Below, piece by piece: positions 1-9,348 of a DNA stretch of 64,000 bases. The notes beneath the pieces were generated by a model. It saw nothing but the letters and a program-made list of their open reading frames with translations. It had not been told where the DNA came from and did not search any database. The stretch is from positions 1 through 64,000 of the forward strand of contig CAZKKY010000003.1 in the NCBI GenBank assembly GCA_964553715.1, written 5' to 3'. Source of the DNA: JAGOJE01 sp964553715 (GTDB taxonomy: Bacteria; Pseudomonadota; Alphaproteobacteria; Rickettsiales; Rickettsiaceae). Made by a program: the position numbers and the translations under genes. The first letter of the stretch is position 1. Every line of letters starts with the position of its first letter.

Positions 1-97
1 ATAAAATAAATTATAACATATATCATAACCAGTGTCAGAGTAATTTACTATAAATGCGCATTGGTGTAAATGTATTTATTATTTGTTTGAGGTTTTT

Positions 98-316
98 ATG
101 AGTGAATTTGATTTTAACGAAATAGAAGTACCTGAAGGGCTACTTGAGCTTAATAATGATAGCCATCCTAGTGATTTGTATATTAATAATCATTTGAAGA
201 TTATTGACGATAAATTGCTTGAAGGATTGGCAAAAAAACTCAGCTATAGTGATGCTTGGTACGGAGTGCAGGACAGTGTTTGGGCGAATATTTCTTGGAG
301 AAAGGCCATTGGGTAA
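98..316 (+). CDS. Putative cyclophane (triceptide-type) RiPP precursor peptide
   Basis: A 72-residue peptide starting at the ATG at 98, chosen because GAGG at 89-92 sits 5 bases upstream; an in-frame TTG at 83 would add five residues. The N-terminal part is acidic and leader-like. The C-terminal end carries W54-Y-G, W62-A-N64 and W67-R-K69 in the tail SVWANISWRKAIG. The aromatic-x-N/K pattern is what three-residue cyclophane-forming radical SAM enzymes crosslink in known triceptides (aromatic ring to the third residue). The next gene, 21 bases downstream on the same strand, encodes such a radical SAM enzyme. The family assignment is inference from motif plus neighbour; I do not recognise the leader. 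If correct, the product is a ribosomally made, modified peptide with one or two Trp-centred rings. Confidence 0.68.
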   Translation: MSEFDFNEIEVPEGLLELNNDSHPSDLYINNHLKIIDDKLLEGLAKKLSYSDAWYGVQDSVWANISWRKAIG

Positions 317-337
317 TAAAATAATTGGTTATTGTGT

Positions 338-1480
338 ATGACTGAAGATACAAAGCTTTTTGTGTTGCAACCAACCTCTTTTTGTAACCTGAATTGCAAT
401 TACTGCTATGTACCAGAACGACGAAATACTGCACGTATGGATTATGACGTGTTGGAAAAGGCAATAAGATGTCTGTTTGCGGATAAGATATCGGGGAGTC
501 GGGGAGAGGTTGAGTTTTTATATCATGCAGGTGAGCCTATGACAGTTGGTAGAGCGTTCTATGAGAATGCTCTACTTATTATCGATAAATATAAACCATC
601 AGATGTAAAAGTAACAAATGTTATGCAAACCAATGGTGTGTTGATAAATGAAGAATGGGCTAAGTTTTTTGCTGAACATGAATTTAAAGTTGGAGTCAGT
701 CTTGATGGACCAGAGTTTTTACATAACTTGAATCGCAAAAATTGGTCAGGGATTGGTAGTTTTGATAAGGCTTTAAGAGGTTTTAAATTATTAAGAAAGC
801 ATGGTGTTGGTACAGGTATACTATCTGTTATTACTTCCAAACATTTAGAACATCCGGAAGAATTAATAAAATTTTATGTTGATAATCAGATGACTGATGT
901 TGCTTTTAATATTGAAGAAATAGAAAATGATAATAAAACATCTTCTCTAGGTGATATTAAGGATGTAAAAAGTGATAAATATTACTCTTTTATGAATAAA
1001 GTTTTTGATCTGATTTTAATGCATGGAGATTGTATCAGAATTAGAGAAGTCTCCGATATTATATACATGCTGTTTAGTAAACAAAAAAATCCCAAATACA
1101 TAACAGAGCCACTTGAGACAAGAGATTTAGGTATAGTTACTGTACAACGAAATGGTGATATATCAACTTATTGTCCTGAATTTGCTGGTATTAAAAGTGA
1201 AAAATATAATAATTTTGTCATTGGTAATGTTTTAAAAATTGATAGATTGTCTGACGTCAAAAATGATGTTTTTTATAAGAAAATTAAAAGGGACTATGAT
1301 CGTCGTAAGAGTTTGTGTAGGGCTTCGTGTAAATATTACTCTCTTTGTGGTAGTTCTTTTATTTCTAATTCATATTCTGAGTCAGGCTCTTTGCTTACTA
1401 CCGAAAATATAGGATGTATTTTGCATAAACAAAAACTCACTGATCTTGTCCTAAATAAACTAATGGAATTAAGTAACTAA
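338..1480 (+). CDS. Radical SAM/SPASM-type peptide maturase (AmcB/GrrM-like, cyclophane-forming)
   Basis: A radical SAM enzyme of 380 residues from the ATG at 338 (an in-frame TTG at 332 would add two). The motif C16-NLN-C20-NY-C23 binds the SAM-dependent 4Fe-4S cluster and is followed by a YHAGEP motif typical of the peptide-maturase and sulfatase-maturase group. The C-terminal auxiliary cluster region has Cys near 279, 327, 331, 337 and 360 (C-x3-C-x5-C then a distant C), as in SPASM-like domains. The FVLQPT-x-x-CNLNC-x-YCY opening resembles maturases that make three-residue cyclophanes. It is cytoplasmic and probably co-transcribed with the preceding precursor gene. The modification is inferred from family and context. 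No transporter or dedicated leader protease gene follows directly. Confidence 0.82.
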   Translation: MTEDTKLFVLQPTSFCNLNCNYCYVPERRNTARMDYDVLEKAIRCLFADKISGSRGEVEFLYHAGEPMTVGRAFYENALLIIDKYKPSDVKVTNVMQTNGVLINEEWAKFFAEHEFKVGVSLDGPEFLHNLNRKNWSGIGSFDKALRGFKLLRKHGVGTGILSVITSKHLEHPEELIKFYVDNQMTDVAFNIEEIENDNKTSSLGDIKDVKSDKYYSFMNKVFDLILMHGDCIRIREVSDIIYMLFSKQKNPKYITEPLETRDLGIVTVQRNGDISTYCPEFAGIKSEKYNNFVIGNVLKIDRLSDVKNDVFYKKIKRDYDRRKSLCRASCKYYSLCGSSFISNSYSESGSLLTTENIGCILHKQKLTDLVLNKLMELSN

Positions 1481-1615
1481 AATATTGCTTATTAAATTTT
1501 TTATAATTATAAACATGATAATACTAACTATTGAGCACATATGTGTATTTTTGGAGATAGTTTGTTATACTACTATATCCATATCAAATATCTTTATAGT
1601 CAAGACTGAATATTA

Positions 1616-3112
1616 ATGAAAAAAAATATAGCATTACTTTTTCCCATCATTTTTTATGTTATTTTTTTGTGTTGTGATATTTCGCTAGCGCAAACAGTAA
1701 ATACTTATGACTCTATTGTATATGATATAACTCCTCATTTTAATCAAAAAATATTGTCTGTAAATGCAAAATATTATGGAAACTTTAAACATTCTGAGAT
1801 AATAGATTTACCATATAAATGGGGAAGTAAAAGCTACCTCGGGCAAATAAAAAATATACAAATACCAGAGACAAGCAGTAAAATTTCAACCAATAAAGAA
1901 CATAATAATGAGTTAAATATAAAATTACAAAAACAAACAAACTTAATAGAAATAAACTACGAGGTACACCTTGGAGATGATAATATCCCTTTTGATATAA
2001 AGGATGGGGTTATGTTGCCTAGTTTAATTCATATCCCAGGACATGTGCTTTTTGCTGTGCCAAATAATCTTACACCAGAGGATAATTTAAAAATATCTAT
2101 TTCATGGCACGGTATACCTAAAAATTGGCAAGTGGAGTCGCCTTACGGATCAGGTAGCATGCAAAGTTTTATCTCAAATAGCTTCGATCTATTACATTCA
2201 GTATTTATCATAGGAAAATTCAGAAAATATAAAGTACCTATTAAAGATAAGCCGCTACGTTTATGCCTATACGGTAACTTCGACTTTAATGATCAAGAAA
2301 TTATTCAAAATACAAAAAAAATAATCCAATCCCAAAGAGATTTCTTTAATGATTACAATTTTGATAATTACTTGGTTACTGCAATTGAACCTATGAGGCA
2401 AGATAATAAAATAGCATCAATGGGTGGTATTGGATTGCATAATGGCTTTGCCATGTATTTTTCAAAAGGTATAACTAAAACTCAATTCAAAACATTACTT
2501 GCCCACGAACATTTGCATAATTGGATAGGATACGCAATCCAAAATAGTCAAGAAGAGTTAAATTATTGGTGGTCAGAAGGATTTACAGATTACTACTCTA
2601 GAGTTCTTAGCACTAAATATGGTGTATTGTCTATGAAGGAGTTGTTGCAAGAGGTAAATGATATTTTAGGTGAGTATTACAACTCACCAGCCTTAAATAT
2701 AAATAACACAATAATAAAAAAGGAATTTTGGAATAATTACGACATATATCGCCAAGCGTATTTACGAGGTTTTGTTTTCGCCTTATCTATAAATTGTAAG
2801 ATAAAAAATCATACGCAAAACTTATCAACAGATGAAATATTGAAATATTTTTATAATAATCATAAAAACATGAAGTTTTCAAATGAAAATTTCATAAAAG
2901 CACTCAAAAAAACAAATACATACACAAAAGAAATAGAAGAACATTTTAATGACACAATTATAAATGGGAAAACTATTAACTTAAAGGATTGTAAGTTTTG
3001 CTTACCAGTGGATAATGTTCAAAATCTTAAGCAAAATAATTTTTATTACAGAATGAAAACAAGATTAAATGTATCAGAGAAAAAACAAGTGGTTAAATTT
3101 TTTAATTTTTAG
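1616..3112 (+). CDS. Secreted M61-like (glycyl aminopeptidase type) zinc metallopeptidase
   Basis: A 498-residue protein with an N-terminal signal peptide (MKKN, hydrophobic stretch, likely cut near SLAQ at 23-26), so it acts in the periplasm or outside the cell. The zinc site is H297-E298-x-x-H301 in AHEHLHNW, with the third ligand in WWSEGFTDYY at E321. This pattern, with Tyr/Asp after the Glu, is that of gluzincin M1/M61 peptidases. The upstream half is a beta-rich region as in M61 N-terminal domains. The usual C-terminal PDZ domain is not evident, which makes it shorter than typical M61 members of about 600 residues. It lies 135 bases after the radical SAM gene; a role in RiPP processing is possible but unsupported. 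Confidence 0.75.
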   Translation: MKKNIALLFPIIFYVIFLCCDISLAQTVNTYDSIVYDITPHFNQKILSVNAKYYGNFKHSEIIDLPYKWGSKSYLGQIKNIQIPETSSKISTNKEHNNELNIKLQKQTNLIEINYEVHLGDDNIPFDIKDGVMLPSLIHIPGHVLFAVPNNLTPEDNLKISISWHGIPKNWQVESPYGSGSMQSFISNSFDLLHSVFIIGKFRKYKVPIKDKPLRLCLYGNFDFNDQEIIQNTKKIIQSQRDFFNDYNFDNYLVTAIEPMRQDNKIASMGGIGLHNGFAMYFSKGITKTQFKTLLAHEHLHNWIGYAIQNSQEELNYWWSEGFTDYYSRVLSTKYGVLSMKELLQEVNDILGEYYNSPALNINNTIIKKEFWNNYDIYRQAYLRGFVFALSINCKIKNHTQNLSTDEILKYFYNNHKNMKFSNENFIKALKKTNTYTKEIEEHFNDTIINGKTINLKDCKFCLPVDNVQNLKQNNFYYRMKTRLNVSEKKQVVKFFNF

Positions 3113-3174
3113 TAAAAGATAATTAATGTCCAAAAACTAATTACTTTATTCCTTAACTTCAAACTTGCCATATT

Positions 3175-4521
3175 CTAATCTTTTTTGTTATATGTCTTTC
3201 TAGTAAGCATATTAATTATAGTCTTTCGAGGAGAAAGATTAGATGGTGTTTTAGAGACCAAAGAAAGTAAAGATTTTCTCTGATTATATGAAAACAATTT
3301 CACATGACGTACCCAGGTAATTGTATTATTAAAAATACTCTCAGCTTCTGCGTTATTAAAGTCGGAACTCAATATTCTAAGAGCTTCCTCTTTAGTAATA
3401 GTATGAGTCTTACTTTCTTGTATTTTGTGATATAATTTTTTGATAAAATCTACTGATTGTACTAAATGTTCTTGCATTATTGCGTTTCTACCATTTGCAT
3501 CAGCATCTAACAAAATATTACCAGAGGAAGATAGTGAGATCTCGTCGCCATTAATATCAGCAAATTTTAGTAATGATAATGATTCTACAATAGGAATTAA
3601 TTTTTGATTGGTTAAATGTGTGCTCTCTGATAGTAGAGATAATTTTACCTTGCCTAAATGGTTATCTTTTATATGTTCCATAACCCATATCAATTTGTTA
3701 ATAGAAGGACATTGCGGATATAATCTATAGATATTTGTTGTTTCGTCTGACATGCCTTGATTGGTCATTACAGAATAGATCTTATTCATAAGAGATTGAA
3801 TTTCTAGAGAATCACTATCTCTTGGATGAGGCACATTAACATTGATACTAGATATTACTCTACCTGGGTTTGAAGACAATACTATTATTTTATCGCATAG
3901 TTTTAATGCCTCTTCCATACTATGTGTGACTAATATAATTGATTTAATAGAAGATATACTACGCTTAAACCAGATATCTAATAGATCAGATCTTAATAGC
4001 TGACTAGTTAGGTGATCTAAGGCTGAAAAAGGTTCATCTAAAATTAGTACTTCAGGATCCATTACTATTGCTCTTGCAAACCCAACTCTTTGACGCATGC
4101 CACCAGAAATTTCTCTAGGATAAGCAGACTCAAAACCACTAAGTCCAACAAGATTTATTCCCATAGATACTTTTTTTGCTATTATGTCGTCAGATAACCC
4201 CTGTGTTCTAAGGCCTATAGCTACATTTTCATATATTGTAAGCCATGGGAATAGTCCAAATGTTTGGAAAACCATGGACATTTTGGAATTTTCAGTATTC
4301 ACAGATTTACCATGGAGTAACACCTTGCCACTTGTTTGTGCTATAAGACCAGTGATAATTCTAAGTAATGTAGATTTGCCGCAACCAGATCTTCCTACAA
4401 TTCCTACAATCTCTCCATCACGAAAATCAATATTGATATTATCTAGTATGTCGATGTTAGTGCCATCTTCTTTTTTAAAAGATTTCCTAATATTTTTAAG
4501 TTCTAGAATTTTTTTTCCCAT
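3175..4521 (-). CDS. NitT/TauT-type ABC transporter ATP-binding protein with C-terminal AAA-associated domain
   Basis: An ABC ATPase of 448 residues. Walker A is GRSGCGKST (43-51), the signature is ISGGMRQR (138-145) and Walker B with catalytic Glu is VLILDEP (158-164). These match the nitrate/sulfonate/taurine importer ATPase family. Residues about 270-430 form an extra winged-helix-like region matching the domain often called AAA-associated C-terminal (PF09821), found on ATPases paired with fused double permeases. The gene follows the permease by 9 bases and is surely co-transcribed with it. No substrate-binding protein is encoded nearby, so the substrate cannot be named. Confidence 0.85.
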   Translation of the reverse strand: MGKKILELKNIRKSFKKEDGTNIDILDNINIDFRDGEIVGIVGRSGCGKSTLLRIITGLIAQTSGKVLLHGKSVNTENSKMSMVFQTFGLFPWLTIYENVAIGLRTQGLSDDIIAKKVSMGINLVGLSGFESAYPREISGGMRQRVGFARAIVMDPEVLILDEPFSALDHLTSQLLRSDLLDIWFKRSISSIKSIILVTHSMEEALKLCDKIIVLSSNPGRVISSINVNVPHPRDSDSLEIQSLMNKIYSVMTNQGMSDETTNIYRLYPQCPSINKLIWVMEHIKDNHLGKVKLSLLSESTHLTNQKLIPIVESLSLLKFADINGDEISLSSSGNILLDADANGRNAIMQEHLVQSVDFIKKLYHKIQESKTHTITKEEALRILSSDFNNAEAESIFNNTITWVRHVKLFSYNQRKSLLSLVSKTPSNLSPRKTIINMLTRKTYNKKD

Positions 4522-4530
4522 AAAGCTACC

Positions 4531-6216
4531 TCAATCTAACCTAAATTTTTTGGATGCATATTCATATAAAGGTGCCCATAAAATATTATTTATAGCAACA
4601 ACATAGCAGGACATAATAATGATGCCTAAAGCTATGCGAGCAAAGTCTCCATTGCTAGTACTGATTGCTATATATGATCCTATTCCCTTAGTACTTACGG
4701 TTTGACTACCCCATGTTATTATTTCGCCAACAATACTAGCATTCCATGCAGCACCAGAAGCTGTTATCATACCTGTAATATAGAAAGGAAAGATTGCCGG
4801 TAATATTATTTTTTTCCATTTTTGTAATCCCTTGATTTTAAAATTCTCAGCAGCTTCTAGAAGTTCAGTAGGAATAGACTCTCCGCCAGCAATTACATTA
4901 TATAAAATGTACCATTGTGCGCCCATAATCATCATGAAGCTTAAGGTAATTTCAGGATTGGAATGAAAATCCGTGATCATGATGACGAAAATAGGAAAAT
5001 AAATATTAGCAGGTATAGAAGTAATAAACTGAATTAATGGCTGTATCTTACTTGATAAAACAGGCCTTGAGCTTATCATAACACCTATAGGTACCCATAT
5101 AATACTAGCTAGAAGTAACATCACAAGTACTCTTAAAGCGGTAATAGAACCAAGTTCTATTACATATTTTACATCACTAAGTGATATATATCTGTAGCAT
5201 AGATCATATAAAAGATTACATATATGGATTGTAAAATAAATAGATCCTATCCAAAAAAATAGCTCTATAATATATGACAATTTTTTAATATGTTTTGTTA
5301 TGATTTTTGGTAAACTAAGGTTTAAAAAAATCTTGATAAAATATTTGCAAGGGTATTCCAAAAATTTAGTAATAGATGATTGTTTAAAAAGGTCATATAC
5401 AAAAGAAGAAGGATTAGTGGTTTTTGTATTAAATTCATATCGAAATTGTTGGCTCCAAACTACTAAAGGAGAAAAAAACAAACTATTAAAAATTAAAATA
5501 ACAGCCGAAATTCCAATAATAGCTTCAAAAATAGCATTATAATCCATATTTTTTATAGCAAGAGCAATATAAGACCCAAGACCCGGTAAGTTATATACTT
5601 CATTACCTATGCTTATGGCCTCTGCTAGAACAATAAAAAACCAGCTGTTAGAAATTGATAACACTAAATTCCAGATAATTCCAGGGATAGCAAATGGCAA
5701 TTCAAGTCTCCAAAAAATTTGCCAATTGTTTAATTTATAGATCCTTGATACCTCATATGCTTCTAAAGGTATGGTGGTAAAAGATTGATATGTACTAAAA
5801 ATAATATTCCAAACTTGTGATGAAAAAATAGCAAATATAATTGCAAGCTCTATACCAAAAATATTTCCAGGTGTTAAAGCAACAAAGCCAGCAATAGTAA
5901 AAGACAAATATCCAAGTATTGGCACAGATTGAAAAATATCTAACAAAGGTATTATTACTCTTCTTATACGAAGATTCTTTGCAGCTGTGATACCATATAT
6001 TATTGCAACAATGATAGATATAAATATCGCCACCAGAAATCTCATAGATGTTCTTAAAGCGTAATATGGTATATGATTTATATTCAGGCTAATATCTTCT
6101 TTTATAAGAGCAATAGGCCCAAACATCTGAGTAAAGCCTATTATTAAAAAAGATAAAATAAATAGAATAACTATAGTAGTTAAAATATTTATTTTCCAAA
6201 GAGAGTTATCTAGCAT
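4531..6216 (-). CDS. ABC transporter permease with two fused BPD_transp_1 domains
   Basis: An inner-membrane protein of 561 residues with about twelve predicted membrane segments in two similar halves (roughly 60-275 and 350-555). Each half carries an EAA-type coupling loop: EAYEVSRIYKLNNWQIF in the first, ELLEAAENFKIKGLQKWK in the second. One polypeptide therefore supplies both permease subunits of a NitT/TauT-like importer, partnered with the ATPase encoded directly downstream. The fused arrangement is known in proteobacteria together with the AAA-associated ATPase. No periplasmic binding protein is next to it. Substrate unknown. Confidence 0.83.
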   Translation of the reverse strand: MLDNSLWKINILTTIVILFILSFLIIGFTQMFGPIALIKEDISLNINHIPYYALRTSMRFLVAIFISIIVAIIYGITAAKNLRIRRVIIPLLDIFQSVPILGYLSFTIAGFVALTPGNIFGIELAIIFAIFSSQVWNIIFSTYQSFTTIPLEAYEVSRIYKLNNWQIFWRLELPFAIPGIIWNLVLSISNSWFFIVLAEAISIGNEVYNLPGLGSYIALAIKNMDYNAIFEAIIGISAVILIFNSLFFSPLVVWSQQFRYEFNTKTTNPSSFVYDLFKQSSITKFLEYPCKYFIKIFLNLSLPKIITKHIKKLSYIIELFFWIGSIYFTIHICNLLYDLCYRYISLSDVKYVIELGSITALRVLVMLLLASIIWVPIGVMISSRPVLSSKIQPLIQFITSIPANIYFPIFVIMITDFHSNPEITLSFMMIMGAQWYILYNVIAGGESIPTELLEAAENFKIKGLQKWKKIILPAIFPFYITGMITASGAAWNASIVGEIITWGSQTVSTKGIGSYIAISTSNGDFARIALGIIIMSCYVVAINNILWAPLYEYASKKFRLD

Positions 6217-6276
6217 GTTTATAAAAATTCAGTTATGCAAGGTCCCATTACAGGATAGAAATATATTACCAAGTAA

Positions 6277-7353
6277 TTAGTGGTTTTCTACAACTAATGC
6301 TTTAAAGAGATATCCCATCTGATTATCTTCTGTTAGTCTATGATATTGATGTAACAATATTTTTTTTAAACTGGGATTTTTTTTGATCAGGTCATTTAAG
6401 CGTATCTCTATTCCTAAAGATTTTAGTAAAGTTTTTTGAGTAATAATATAAGTATTTAGCATCTGATCTGTAATGAAAATATTTTTCAGAGATTCAAAAT
6501 CTACATGAGACGATATATCCGCCTTTCCAAGATCTTCAAATAAATTATGAAACTTGTGATTTTTAATTGCTTGCAAAGTAGATTTATATTGATCTTTTGT
6601 TCTGATTGTAGGATCTATATCATATCCATAATCTATTATTAAAGCTTGTCCTTTATTAGCCTTAATATATTTTGAGATACTATTGATAATTTCTAGCCCA
6701 CTTTCTGATAGTATTTCTAATATAGAGTTATTAGATGTATTAATGTGGCGTTCAAAACTTTTGCAAGATTTTATATCATTCCAAATAAAATTTCCAGATT
6801 CGTCTAGAGATATTACTATTTCGTTCCATAGGTCATCTTTTTTTATGTATTGTTTTATAGGTAGAGCATCAAAAAACTCATTAGCGATTATTATTGATGG
6901 GAAATTATTTTTTATATCTGAAATTTTTGAGATATATGATATTTCAAGGCTATATAACTTTGTGTAGTCTGTTAAATTTTTCTTTTGTTCGTCTATTAAT
7001 AATGGATTAATTTCACATAGATGTATGTTTAGAGCTTTATGAAACTCTGTAATTTTAGAAGTAGCTCTTAATAAATCTCTCATTAAAATACCTCTTCCAG
7101 GCCCAAACTCAACTAAATTGATATTTGTAGGGCGGTCTAATTTTTCCCATGCATTTATCGCCCATATTCCTATCATTTCTCCAAAAAGTTGAGATATTTC
7201 TGGAGAGGTTATGAAGTCTGAGTGTGAACCAATAGGTTGTTTTGACCTATAATATGACGATGGATGATCAGACATAGATATACTAATCATATCATCAACT
7301 GTAATATATCCTTTAGTTGATATGATTTGACGTATTATAGACTCTATAGACAT
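6277..7353 (-). CDS. MidA/NDUFAF7-family SAM-dependent methyltransferase
   Basis: A protein of 358 residues with the glycine-rich SAM site EFGPGRGILMRDLL near 83-96 and the family features PEISQLFGEMIG upstream and ANEFFDALP near 155. This is the DUF185/MidA family. The mitochondrial homologue NDUFAF7 dimethylates an arginine of the complex I subunit NDUFS2 during assembly, so a role in assembling the complex I encoded elsewhere in this window is plausible. Its start overlaps the lgt stop codon by one base (TAATG), indicating translational coupling. The lgt-midA arrangement is common in alphaproteobacteria. Confidence 0.87.
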   Translation of the reverse strand: MSIESIIRQIISTKGYITVDDMISISMSDHPSSYYRSKQPIGSHSDFITSPEISQLFGEMIGIWAINAWEKLDRPTNINLVEFGPGRGILMRDLLRATSKITEFHKALNIHLCEINPLLIDEQKKNLTDYTKLYSLEISYISKISDIKNNFPSIIIANEFFDALPIKQYIKKDDLWNEIVISLDESGNFIWNDIKSCKSFERHINTSNNSILEILSESGLEIINSISKYIKANKGQALIIDYGYDIDPTIRTKDQYKSTLQAIKNHKFHNLFEDLGKADISSHVDFESLKNIFITDQMLNTYIITQKTLLKSLGIEIRLNDLIKKNPSLKKILLHQYHRLTEDNQMGYLFKALVVENH

Positions 7354-8126
7354 TATTTCCTATTGATAAGATATATACCAAGAAGTAACATGGGAAGAGA
7401 TAATATTTGCCCCATGGTTACCATATCAAACAAAAATCCTATCTGAATATCTGGCTCTCTAAAACATTCTGCAAAAATTCTAAATATAGAATAGCATATC
7501 AAAAACACTCCAGAGTTATATCCTCTGTTGTTAAGGTTAGATCTATTATAAAACATTATGAAAAATAGGCAGATTCCTTCTAAAAATGCCTCATATAATT
7601 GGCTAGGGTGACGTGGTAACATATCACTCCCTGGGAATCTAAAGGCCCACCATATGTCAGTTTGCCTTCCATACAGCTCTGCGTTAAAAAAGTTGGCTAT
7701 TCTACCTAAAAATATCCCTATAGGAGAAACCATTGCAGCTAAATCTGCTAGGGCAAAAAATTCTATCTTGTTGCGCCGCGCAAAAAGTAAAGAAGCAATA
7801 ATTATACCAATCAATCCACCATGAAATGACATTCCACCTTCATAGGTTTTTAATATAGAAATAGGATCAGAGAAATATTTGGTAGGATTGTAAAATAATA
7901 CAAATGCTAGCCTGCCACCAATAATAATGCCTAGAATAATATAGGTTGAAAAATCTTCCCATTGTTTTTTAGTTATAATAACATTACTAAAGTTTTTACA
8001 AAGCTTTGATGCATAAATTAATCCTAAAATTACCCCTAGAACATAAGCTAGTGAATAAAAAGAAAGCGCGAATGGTCCCAAAGCAAATATTACCGGATTT
8101 ATATTAGGAAATGATAAAACAGACAT
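7353..8126 (-). CDS. lgt: Prolipoprotein diacylglyceryl transferase
   Basis: A polytopic membrane enzyme of 257 residues that moves the diacylglyceryl group of phosphatidylglycerol to the lipobox cysteine of prolipoproteins, the first step of lipoprotein maturation. The Lgt signature is present: GGRLAFVLFYNP, EGGMSFHGGLIG, GRIANFFNAELYGR and RHPSQLYEA, including the conserved Arg and His residues. About seven membrane segments are visible. It lies between hemA (13 bases upstream) and the MidA methyltransferase gene, all on the minus strand. A likely client in this window is the DsbA-like lipoprotein at about 45 kb. Confidence 0.95.
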   Translation of the reverse strand: MSVLSFPNINPVIFALGPFALSFYSLAYVLGVILGLIYASKLCKNFSNVIITKKQWEDFSTYIILGIIIGGRLAFVLFYNPTKYFSDPISILKTYEGGMSFHGGLIGIIIASLLFARRNKIEFFALADLAAMVSPIGIFLGRIANFFNAELYGRQTDIWWAFRFPGSDMLPRHPSQLYEAFLEGICLFFIMFYNRSNLNNRGYNSGVFLICYSIFRIFAECFREPDIQIGFLFDMVTMGQILSLPMLLLGIYLINRK

Positions 8127-8139
8127 ATTTTTAAATCTT

Positions 8140-9348
8140 TTAGTTATTTTTAATTATATCAAATTCTTGCAATAGTTTTTTTAAAGCAGATACTAAATCT
8201 ATAATCATTTTGTCTGTGTGGAACGGTGTTATTGTAATGCGTAATCTTTCTGACCCCCGCGGAACTGTTGGAAAATTAATGTGTTGAACATATATTCCAT
8301 ATTCTTGCAATAATCTTGATGATATCTTACTAACAAGATTCGCATTACCTATGATAATAGGAATAATATGGCTATCATTATGGAAATACTCAATACCAGC
8401 TTCTGTTAAAGCGTTTTTTAACTTTAATACTCTATCCTTATGCATCAATCTCTCTTGATTGGAGCTCATAAGATGAAGGATGCTAGCATTTGCAGCGCTA
8501 GCTATAGAAGGAGGTAGTGAGGTTGTAAAAATAAATCCAGGAGCTGTAAGTCTAATAGCATCTATTAGATCTTTGTTCCCGCTGATATAACCTCCTATTA
8601 TTCCAAAAGCTTTACCAAGAGTCCCTTGAATGATATCTATCCTATCAGATACTCCTTCTTCCTCTGCCATTCCGGCTCCTTTTTTGCCGTATAGGCCCAC
8701 AGTATGTACCTCGTCTATATATGTAAGAGCATTAAATTCCTTCGCAAGGTCACAAATTTCTTTTATAGGTGCTTTTATACCGTCCATAGAATAAACAGAT
8801 TCAAATACTATAATTTTAGGGTAATCAGACGGAGCAGATGAAAGTAAAGACCTTAAATGAGATAGGTCGTTATGACGATATATATGTTTTTCTTTCTTAG
8901 AATTATTGATTCCAGATATTATAGATGCATGATTTCCTTCATCTGAAAAAAAGATAAGATTTGGCATGATTTTGCCTAATGCTACCAGAGTAGAATCATT
9001 AGCTACAAATCCGGATGTGAATACTAAAGCGCTATCTTTTTGATGTAGGCTAGATATTGTTTTTTCTAGCTCTATTAAATATCCGTTATTACCCCCAATA
9101 TTACGAGTTCCACCAGATCCAGCCCCAGCTAGTTTTATAGTATCTATGGCTGCTGATTGTACAGCAGGGTGCTGACTCATCCCAAGATAATCGTTGATAC
9201 ACCACATCACTATTTTTGAGTTATTTGGTAGATATGTAGCAAAAGGAAAATCTCCGGCAAGACGAATCACGCCAACGAAATCTCGGTATCGATCTTCGGA
9301 TTTAATTTTGTAGATATGAGAAGAAAAAATATTCTGGTAGTTTATCAT
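8140..9348 (-). CDS. hemA: 5-aminolevulinate synthase
   Basis: ALAS condenses glycine and succinyl-CoA to 5-aminolevulinate with pyridoxal phosphate, the C4 entry to haem synthesis used by alphaproteobacteria. The 402-residue length is standard. Visible features are the glycine-rich GAGSGGTRNIGG, FSDEGNHASII, IDEVHTVGLYG with the PLP-contacting Asp at 212, and the Schiff-base lysine in TLGKAFG (K246). The closest alternative, 2-amino-3-ketobutyrate CoA ligase, lacks the long C-terminal part ending in PRGSERLRITITPFHT that is seen here. It is the first gene of a minus-strand run leading into lgt. Confidence 0.95.
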   Translation of the reverse strand: MINYQNIFSSHIYKIKSEDRYRDFVGVIRLAGDFPFATYLPNNSKIVMWCINDYLGMSQHPAVQSAAIDTIKLAGAGSGGTRNIGGNNGYLIELEKTISSLHQKDSALVFTSGFVANDSTLVALGKIMPNLIFFSDEGNHASIISGINNSKKEKHIYRHNDLSHLRSLLSSAPSDYPKIIVFESVYSMDGIKAPIKEICDLAKEFNALTYIDEVHTVGLYGKKGAGMAEEEGVSDRIDIIQGTLGKAFGIIGGYISGNKDLIDAIRLTAPGFIFTTSLPPSIASAANASILHLMSSNQERLMHKDRVLKLKNALTEAGIEYFHNDSHIIPIIIGNANLVSKISSRLLQEYGIYVQHINFPTVPRGSERLRITITPFHTDKMIIDLVSALKKLLQEFDIIKNN

